Source: Gammaproteobacteria bacterium (GTDB lineage Bacteria > Pseudomonadota > Gammaproteobacteria > UBA1113). From it: DNA of 11,354 nucleotides. The position numbers and the translations under genes are program-made. A model generated the notes under the pieces. The model made no database searches, was not told the DNA's origin, and saw only the letters and a list, made by a program, of their open reading frames with translations. Positions 7,061-11,354 of this stretch are shown here, piece by piece (position 1 is the first letter of the stretch; each line of letters starts with the position of its first letter). The stretch is taken from NCBI GenBank assembly GCA_019752835.1, contig JAIELR010000162.1, positions 1 through 11,354 on the forward strand, in the 5' to 3' direction.

Positions 7061-8917
7061 TTAAAATTTGGCGTTGAGATCTAGCATCAGGACATCGATT
7101 GCAAGCGGCGACCCAACAATCTGGTCGGCGCTGAACCAGCGCAAGTTGAGCCAGGTATTCTTGTCCAAGCCATAGTTGCCTCCGACGATCCAGCCCTTGG
7201 CATTGGTACCGCCAAGATGGAAATCAGAATCGGTGTAAGCATCCAGCACCGCGTTGGTCTCAAGACGCTTATAGGCGGCTGATACGTTCCAATCGTTCCT
7301 GTGTATGGCCTCCGGCATGCCAACCAACAGCTTGGCCATCCAGCCTTTATTACCACCAACCGGACTGACCGGATTCAAGGCCTGCACCTCGCTCTCTTTA
7401 AAGCCGATGTTTTTCACATAGTCGCCAGTCAACACCACGTGCACCGGATTGAACGCAGCGATGTCAGCCACACCGGTCAGATCCACTTCGCGGAATTTTG
7501 AGGCCAGACCATAAAGATCCGTGGTATAGCTCACTTGAGGATTGGTTATGTCGAAAACCGTGTTTCCCTTCTGGTGGAACTGTCTTGCAGTCTGGTTTCG
7601 CGCCGTAGAATTCAGGCCATTGAGCACGCCCTGGATATTCGTAAAATCATAGTAGGCCAATCCAAGCTTGTAAGCTGACTGATTAGCCGACATCCACTCA
7701 AACCCGACCTGTGCGCCATAAAGCCACCGGTTCTTCGCCAGCACAGTGCTGCCATTACTTTCCACTTCCTGAATTGGGAATGCTCCAAGTGTCGCAAACC
7801 CCGTCAGGTTGTCGCCAATCTTGGGCCGCATTGCTGACACCACGCCATCGAAAGCGAAATCCGGATCCCACACGAGGTCAGTATGAAGCCAAGGGTTTTC
7901 GATGCGCCCGCCGCTAAAGCTCAACCAGGAAGCGGGAGTGTATTTGAGGTAGGCGCGATCCAGCGCAAAGTTGAATTTGCTGCTGGTGGTGTAACTGTCG
8001 CCAAATGTCTGGTTGGGCGACACCGGGTCTCCGGCATTGCCGGTGGTCAGGCGAATACCGCCGCTGACATTGTCGGCAATATTCAGCTTTGCTCCGAGAC
8101 GCGCGCGCAAACGCAAGCGGTCGCGATCTTCCGAAGTATTGTTGATGGTGATCCCTTGCAGCGCCAGATTGATGGGGGTCTCGTTGCCTGCAGGGAATCT
8201 ATCTTTTTCATAGCGCAGGCGCAGATCTCCTTCCCATGCGATGCGTCCGATCCATTCCGGCATTGCGCCCGGCGCAGCCCAACCCTCTGCCTGCGCCTTG
8301 GCCATCACTTCATTCTTGATCTCTTCACGCATCTGATCCTTGACGTGTTTCGGCACATATTGCACGCGCACCACATTCGGAGCGTCCTTTGCGGCGTCCA
8401 CTTTTGCGGCATTAACTTGGGCCAGCTCTGCTTTTGCTTGTTCTGCTTTTGTTTGCTCCGCTTTTGTTTGCTCCGCTTTTGCTTGCTCGAGCTTTGCCAA
8501 CTCGGCTTTGGCCTGTTCGAGTCTTGCCAGCTCGGCTTGTGCCTGTTCAGCGATTGCCTGTTCGACTTTTGCCCGCTCGGCTATTGCCTGCTCGATTTTT
8601 GCCAGTTCAGCCTTTGCTTGCTCAGCTTTAGCCAGCTCGACCTTCGCCAGCTCGGCTCTTGCCACCTCTGCTTTGGCCAGTTCGGCTCTTGCCAGCTCGG
8701 TTTTTGCTTGCTCGGCTTCTGCCCGCTTGATCAGCGCCTCTGCCTTTTCCCTGGATATCACGTCTTCCTGCACCAGCATCCGAATCAGGTCTAGTGTAGA
8801 TGAACGTAACTGCTCCATGGGTTCGGGTTCCATTGCATGTGCCGCAGGAACTATCGCAAGACAGGAAAGTGCAGCCAGGCTGCAGCACAGGTGTCTCAGT
8901 TGTCTCTCGATTCGCAT
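7061..8917 (-). CDS. Putative porin with long pentapeptide-repeat helix
   Basis: This 618-residue protein has a signal peptide (1-28, ending AHA). A short conserved helical segment follows (about 34-66, with LIRMLVQEDVISREKAEALI), typical of the Porin_5-like putative porins. Residues 71-165 are a 19-unit pentapeptide array. From about 225 to 618 a beta-barrel is likely: IAWEGDLRLRYEKDRFPAG at its start, many alternating aromatic strands, and LMLDLNAKF with terminal Phe at the end, as in outer-membrane barrels. The protein presumably lets a solute cross the outer membrane, with the helix reaching into the periplasm. It is preceded by exbB-exbD-exbD-tonB, so it may be energised or gated by them, although a canonical TonB-dependent receptor plug is not evident. 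GGAAAG stands 8 nt before the ATG. Confidence 0.85.
   Translation of the reverse strand: MRIERQLRHLCCSLAALSCLAIVPAAHAMEPEPMEQLRSSTLDLIRMLVQEDVISREKAEALIKRAEAEQAKTELARAELAKAEVARAELAKVELAKAEQAKAELAKIEQAIAERAKVEQAIAEQAQAELARLEQAKAELAKLEQAKAEQTKAEQTKAEQAKAELAQVNAAKVDAAKDAPNVVRVQYVPKHVKDQMREEIKNEVMAKAQAEGWAAPGAMPEWIGRIAWEGDLRLRYEKDRFPAGNETPINLALQGITINNTSEDRDRLRLRARLGAKLNIADNVSGGIRLTTGNAGDPVSPNQTFGDSYTTSSKFNFALDRAYLKYTPASWLSFSGGRIENPWLHTDLVWDPDFAFDGVVSAMRPKIGDNLTGFATLGAFPIQEVESNGSTVLAKNRWLYGAQVGFEWMSANQSAYKLGLAYYDFTNIQGVLNGLNSTARNQTARQFHQKGNTVFDITNPQVSYTTDLYGLASKFREVDLTGVADIAAFNPVHVVLTGDYVKNIGFKESEVQALNPVSPVGGNKGWMAKLLVGMPEAIHRNDWNVSAAYKRLETNAVLDAYTDSDFHLGGTNAKGWIVGGNYGLDKNTWLNLRWFSADQIVGSPLAIDVLMLDLNAKF
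8423..8707 (-). repeat. 19-unit pentapeptide-coding tandem repeat in porin
   Basis: Nineteen consecutive 15-nt units encode variants of A-K-A-E-L/Q (AKTEL, ARAEL, AKVEL, AKIEQ, AIAER, TKAEQ and others). Position 4 is always Glu, and position 1 is Ala in all but two units. The DNA units differ much more than the peptide, apart from the near-identical TKAEQ pair, so most copies are old and under protein-level selection. The stretch should be one continuous helix of 95 residues, about 14 nm long. The array also creates the long, Cys/Leu-rich shadow frames on the plus strand. Confidence 0.9.
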
Positions 8918-8925
8918 CTATTAAT

Positions 8926-8968
8926 CTTTCCAAATTTGTTTAATAAAAAAGCTGTTGAATCCATGCAA
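8926..8968 (-). promoter_or_regulatory. Possible promoter and SD of the porin gene
   Basis: Within the 121-nt gap between tonB and the porin, the minus strand has TTGCAT (8963-8968) and TATTAA (8940-8945) spaced 17 bp, followed by the SD GGAAAG (8926-8931). The two boxes match the sigma-70 consensus only at 3/6 and 4/6 positions. The gap is by far the longest in this operon, so a separate porin promoter is plausible. Confidence 0.3.
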
Positions 8969-9014
8969 GAGCGGCCATGCCCGCGATCAAACAGTTCGCT
9001 GGCATAGCCCGCTC
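8969..9014. repeat. Imperfect inverted repeat between tonB and porin
   Basis: GAGCGGCCATGCC (8969-8981) faces GGCATAGCCCGCTC (9001-9014), pairing except for an internal mismatch and one-base bulge, around a 19-nt loop. On the minus strand it is downstream of tonB and just upstream of the candidate porin promoter. The nearest T-run is about 18 nt beyond the stem, so it is not a standard terminator. Attenuation, mRNA processing or a regulator site are possible. Confidence 0.45.
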
Positions 9015-9038
9015 TACCATATCTCTGACACATTCCAA

Positions 9039-9725
9039 TCACCCTGCATTCTTGGACGTAATGCGCAGCTTCACCGGCTGCGGCATATCCTCCGGAAGCG
9101 CTTCAGAAATGGCCGACAATCCAGCTAATGCCTTTCTGATAAGCTTATCCGTCGCGGGATCTCCACTTGAGCCTTTCAGTTCTGCGCGCTCGACCCGCCC
9201 ATCCCGTGTCAACCATATATGTACACTGACCCGGTATTGAACCTTGACCAGCTCTTTCTGCGCGGCGAGCGCTTCTTCAATGCTGGTCTTGATCTGGTCG
9301 GTGTACCACGCATAAGCGGCCATGCCTTTGCCGCCAATCTTCTGGCCGTTGTAATCGTTACTGACCGCACCTGCCCCAAACGGGCTGGGGCCATCACCCG
9401 CAGCACCCTCCATCTTCAACTCCTCAGCCGGCGTTTGCGGCGTCTGCTGTGGCTTGGGCTGCTCCATCTTGATTTCCTTCGGCTGCTCCTTGGGCTGCTC
9501 TTTCGGAGGCTCCTTGGGCGGCGGCGGAGGCGGCGGCGTGTCCGGCATAATCTTGATGGTAGTCACCGGTTTTTTCGCGCTCACATTTCCCGTCATCAAA
9601 CTTTTGACCACCCAGGCCATGCCAATCACAAGCAACAGCACAGCCAGAACAATGGCGATGCGCTGCTTCCAGACCTTGCTTCCAGGCGATTGATCACCCG
9701 CCACGCTCTGCAACAAACCAGCCAT
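9039..9725 (-). CDS. tonB: TonB-family energy transducer
   Basis: This protein of about 228 residues has TonB architecture. A short cytoplasmic start precedes one signal-anchor helix (IAIVLAVLLLVIGMAWVV, about 23-40). A periplasmic Pro/Lys/Glu-rich spacer follows with a run of seven prolines and repeated PKEQ units (about 60-100). A C-terminal TonB-like domain (about 150-224) contains YRVSVHIWLTRDGRVERAEL and SSGDPATDKLIRKAL. TonB proteins carry force from an ExbB/ExbD motor in the inner membrane to an outer-membrane partner. Its ATG at 9725 shares one base with the exbD stop (TGATG), implying coupled translation; a TTG one codon earlier is less likely. The next gene is a porin rather than a plug-bearing receptor, so the outer-membrane target is not proven. 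Confidence 0.87.
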   Translation of the reverse strand: MAGLLQSVAGDQSPGSKVWKQRIAIVLAVLLLVIGMAWVVKSLMTGNVSAKKPVTTIKIMPDTPPPPPPPKEPPKEQPKEQPKEIKMEQPKPQQTPQTPAEELKMEGAAGDGPSPFGAGAVSNDYNGQKIGGKGMAAYAWYTDQIKTSIEEALAAQKELVKVQYRVSVHIWLTRDGRVERAELKGSSGDPATDKLIRKALAGLSAISEALPEDMPQPVKLRITSKNAG

Positions 9726-10129
9726 CAAGTGCCTATCCTTGCCGTCACCAGGCCGACGTTTTCAATTTGCAGACGCGTGATGAGATCCACAACGGCGATC
9801 ACTGCGGCATATGGCGCGCTGGCATCGCCCTTGATCATCACGGAAAATTTCGGGTCGCGCGCCTTGACCGCGTTAAGCTGGTTTTCCAGCTCAGCCAGGC
9901 TCACCCCCACGCCGTTCACCAGCAGATTTCCACCCTGCTGCACCTGCACGATCTTCACTTCGTGATGCTCGGTGCTGGGCTTATTGGAAGGTTTGGGCAG
10001 GTTCATGGTGAGTCCCTGCACCGATGCCGTGGTCATCAAAATAAAGATGACCAGCAACACATAAGCCAAATCCAGCATGGGCGTAATGTTGATTGTGTCG
10101 TACGGTTTCGAATCGTCCTGAACTTGCAT
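9725..10129 (-). CDS. exbD: ExbD/TolR-family stator protein, second copy
   Basis: This 134-residue ExbD/TolR protein has a short cytoplasmic start, one membrane helix beginning INITPMLDLAYVLLVIFIL with the proton-carrying Asp20, and a periplasmic domain (about 45-134). It ends with the usual NVGLVTARIG strand. With ExbB it would form the proton-driven motor that powers the TonB protein encoded next. It begins 4 nt after the first exbD and overlaps tonB by one base. Its helix region is almost identical to the first copy but the periplasmic domain differs, so this is an old duplication with diverged roles or a heterodimer. Confidence 0.92.
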   Translation of the reverse strand: MQVQDDSKPYDTINITPMLDLAYVLLVIFILMTTASVQGLTMNLPKPSNKPSTEHHEVKIVQVQQGGNLLVNGVGVSLAELENQLNAVKARDPKFSVMIKGDASAPYAAVIAVVDLITRLQIENVGLVTARIGT

Positions 10130-10133
10130 CGTG

Positions 10134-10544
10134 TTATTCCGCGCCCTTCCTGGTTACCAGACCCACCTCCGTAATGCCCAGTTTCTTGCAGATTTCCAGC
10201 ACTTCGGAAACCTTGTCGTAATGCGCCGCCGCATCGCCCTTGAGCACCACCGGCAGCGAAGGATTACCGCTCTTGAATTCGCTCAGGCGTTGCTCGAGCG
10301 TCGCCATATCCACCGGATAGGCATCGAGATAAACCGTGCCTTCCCCTGTGATCGTGATGGCGCGGATCTGCGGCTTAGCCAGGCTGGCGTTATTCTGAGT
10401 GTGCGGAAGTTTGACCTTCACTCCCTGCACCGAGGCCGTGGTCATGATGATGAAAATCACCAGCAGCACATAAGCCAGATCCAGCATCGGCGTTATGTTG
10501 ATCTCATCGTAGGGCTGGTTGTCCTCCTTGACGTCAGCTGACAC
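10134..10544 (-). CDS. exbD: ExbD/TolR-family stator protein, first copy
   Basis: This 136-residue ExbD/TolR protein has one N-terminal membrane helix containing INITPMLDLAYVLLVIFI and the essential Asp22. A periplasmic domain follows with VVLKGDAAAHYDKVSEVLEI and the closing GITEVGLVTRK, both characteristic of the family. The start is a GTG at 10544, supported by GAGAGG 7 nt upstream, which overlaps the exbB stop region; the gap to exbB is 13 nt. It should pair with ExbB as the stator of the TonB motor. Having two ExbD genes in a row is common in non-enteric TonB systems. Confidence 0.92.
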   Translation of the reverse strand: MSADVKEDNQPYDEINITPMLDLAYVLLVIFIIMTTASVQGVKVKLPHTQNNASLAKPQIRAITITGEGTVYLDAYPVDMATLEQRLSEFKSGNPSLPVVLKGDAAAHYDKVSEVLEICKKLGITEVGLVTRKGAE

Positions 10545-10557
10545 GGCTCAACCTCTC

Positions 10558-11354
10558 TCAACGGCCATACAGTTCGGCTGTCCGAGTCACAAACTCGTCA
10601 ACGAAAATCTGCATGTCCACGGTAATGTTCTTGATGCGGCTGGCCAGATAGTTGTAGCCAAACAACGCGGGAATCGCCACGCCCAGGCCTGCTACGGTTG
10701 CCAGCAACGCTGCGGCAATACCCGGTGCAATGGCGTTGACGTTCACATCGCCTGCTGCGGCAATTGCGGCGAAGGTAATCATCACGCCCACCACGGTACC
10801 CAACAGACCCAGGAAGGGACCGCCGGAAATGGCGATGGTGAGCAGCACCATCTTGCTATTCAGTGTCTGCGTTTCGCGGACAAGATCGGCATCAATCGCC
10901 GCCTTGATCGCATCCATGGAAGCGCCGCTCAATGCCAGCTCTTTGTCTTTCGTGTAACGCTTGCGGATTTCCCTCAGCCCGGCGGCATACAGGCGGAACA
11001 ATGTGGAATCGGGATGGCTTGCGCTCTTCTCCAGATCGAGCAGGTTATCGCTGGCATTGTTGAAATGATCGAGGAAGTGGCGGTTGCCCTTATCAGTGCG
11101 GACGATCAACATGGCCTTGGAAATCATTACTGCGGCGCTGATCGCGAACATGATCGCAAGAATAATGATCACCACCCATGCGTCGGTCGTCAGGCTGTGG
11201 AACAAAATGCCAAAATAGGAAGTGCTGCTCTCTTCGCCAACTTCGGCGCCATCCTTCTCAACTTTCAGCAACAAGCTGTCTACACCTTGGCCCTGCGCCG
11301 CCAGCTTAATCCAGTCTGCACTGCGCGCAACATTGGCGAGTTCCAGCTCATCCA
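10558..11354 (-). CDS. exbB: MotA/TolQ/ExbB proton channel, probably LamG-fused (5' end missing)
   Basis: The frame is open to the window edge, leaving 265 codons of a longer gene. The C-terminal part is a clear ExbB/TolQ channel: a membrane helix (AWVVIIILAIMFAISAAVMI), a charged cytoplasmic loop, then GGPFLGLLGTVVGVMITF and APGIAAALLATVAGLGVAIP, the conserved second and third helices. Upstream of the first helix, codons at about 11308-11352 give DELELANVARSADWI. This resembles the end of LamG/concanavalin-like domains (usual form DEVRISNVARSADWI) found in DUF2341-type ExbB proteins. An internal TTG at 11274 could start a short ExbB, but the coding sense upstream argues against it. It would couple proton flow to TonB, perhaps controlled by a sugar-binding-like extracytoplasmic domain. 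Confidence 0.88.
   Translation of the reverse strand, partial: DELELANVARSADWIKLAAQGQGVDSLLLKVEKDGAEVGEESSTSYFGILFHSLTTDAWVVIIILAIMFAISAAVMISKAMLIVRTDKGNRHFLDHFNNASDNLLDLEKSASHPDSTLFRLYAAGLREIRKRYTKDKELALSGASMDAIKAAIDADLVRETQTLNSKMVLLTIAISGGPFLGLLGTVVGVMITFAAIAAAGDVNVNAIAPGIAAALLATVAGLGVAIPALFGYNYLASRIKNITVDMQIFVDEFVTRTAELYGR

Noticed and set aside
8423..8707. Short regular repeats that might suggest a CRISPR array
   Set aside because: The 15-nt period has no spacers and lies in frame within a coding sequence, so it is a protein repeat.
7883..8794. Long plus-strand frame (303 codons), Cys/Leu-rich and repetitive
   Set aside because: It is the antisense shadow of the porin, caused by the 15-nt repeat array; the minus-strand protein has a signal peptide and a barrel end.
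9219..9965. Plus-strand frame of 248 codons over tonB and exbD
   Set aside because: Its Arg/Leu-rich content mirrors the Pro/Lys-rich TonB spacer, and it overlaps two recognisable genes in antisense.

Overview
This looks like an accessory region of a Gram-negative, betaproteobacterial-type chromosome (Nitrosomonadales-like, for example Gallionellaceae or Methylophilaceae). The taxonomic call is inference. It rests on an exosortase-B-type EPS locus like the eps genes of Methylobacillus, on outer-membrane barrels ending in Phe, and on ordinary SD-led, tightly packed genes. Every intact gene is on the minus strand, so the window reads right to left.

Right half (11354 to 5953): a probable operon encodes an ExbB-family proton channel (cut by the window edge), two consecutive ExbD/TolR proteins, a TonB-family protein, a large putative porin with a 19-unit pentapeptide helical repeat, and a secreted coiled-coil protein. 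The last gene is an exosortase that I recognise as XrtM-like. Spacings are mostly -1 to +26 nt, apart from 121 nt before the porin. The residues upstream of the ExbB channel look like the end of a LamG/DUF2341-type lectin-like domain, so this ExbB is probably a fusion with a large extracytoplasmic sensor. Together the genes suggest a dedicated energised envelope system: channel, stators, periplasm-spanning TonB, porin target, periplasmic accessory protein and a membrane transpeptidase-like enzyme. The exosortase is broken by an amber codon four codons after the catalytic Cys and truncated at its 3' end.

Middle (5952 to 5571): two decayed IS30-family transposase fragments lie here. An N-terminal HTH piece is on the plus strand and a C-terminal piece is on the minus strand. 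The minus-strand piece is fused directly to the truncated exosortase, so IS activity and deletion separate the two operons.

Left half (5492 to 1): an exopolysaccharide export operon holds an EpsD-type peptidyl-prolyl isomerase lipoprotein, a CPBP/CAAX-like membrane protease, an EpsL-type outer-membrane barrel, the EpsE polysaccharide export protein and the EpsF chain-length determinant. It ends with the start of a gene in the position of the EpsG tyrosine kinase. No intact exosortase lies in the window.

No rRNA, tRNA, CRISPR array or intact mobile element was seen.
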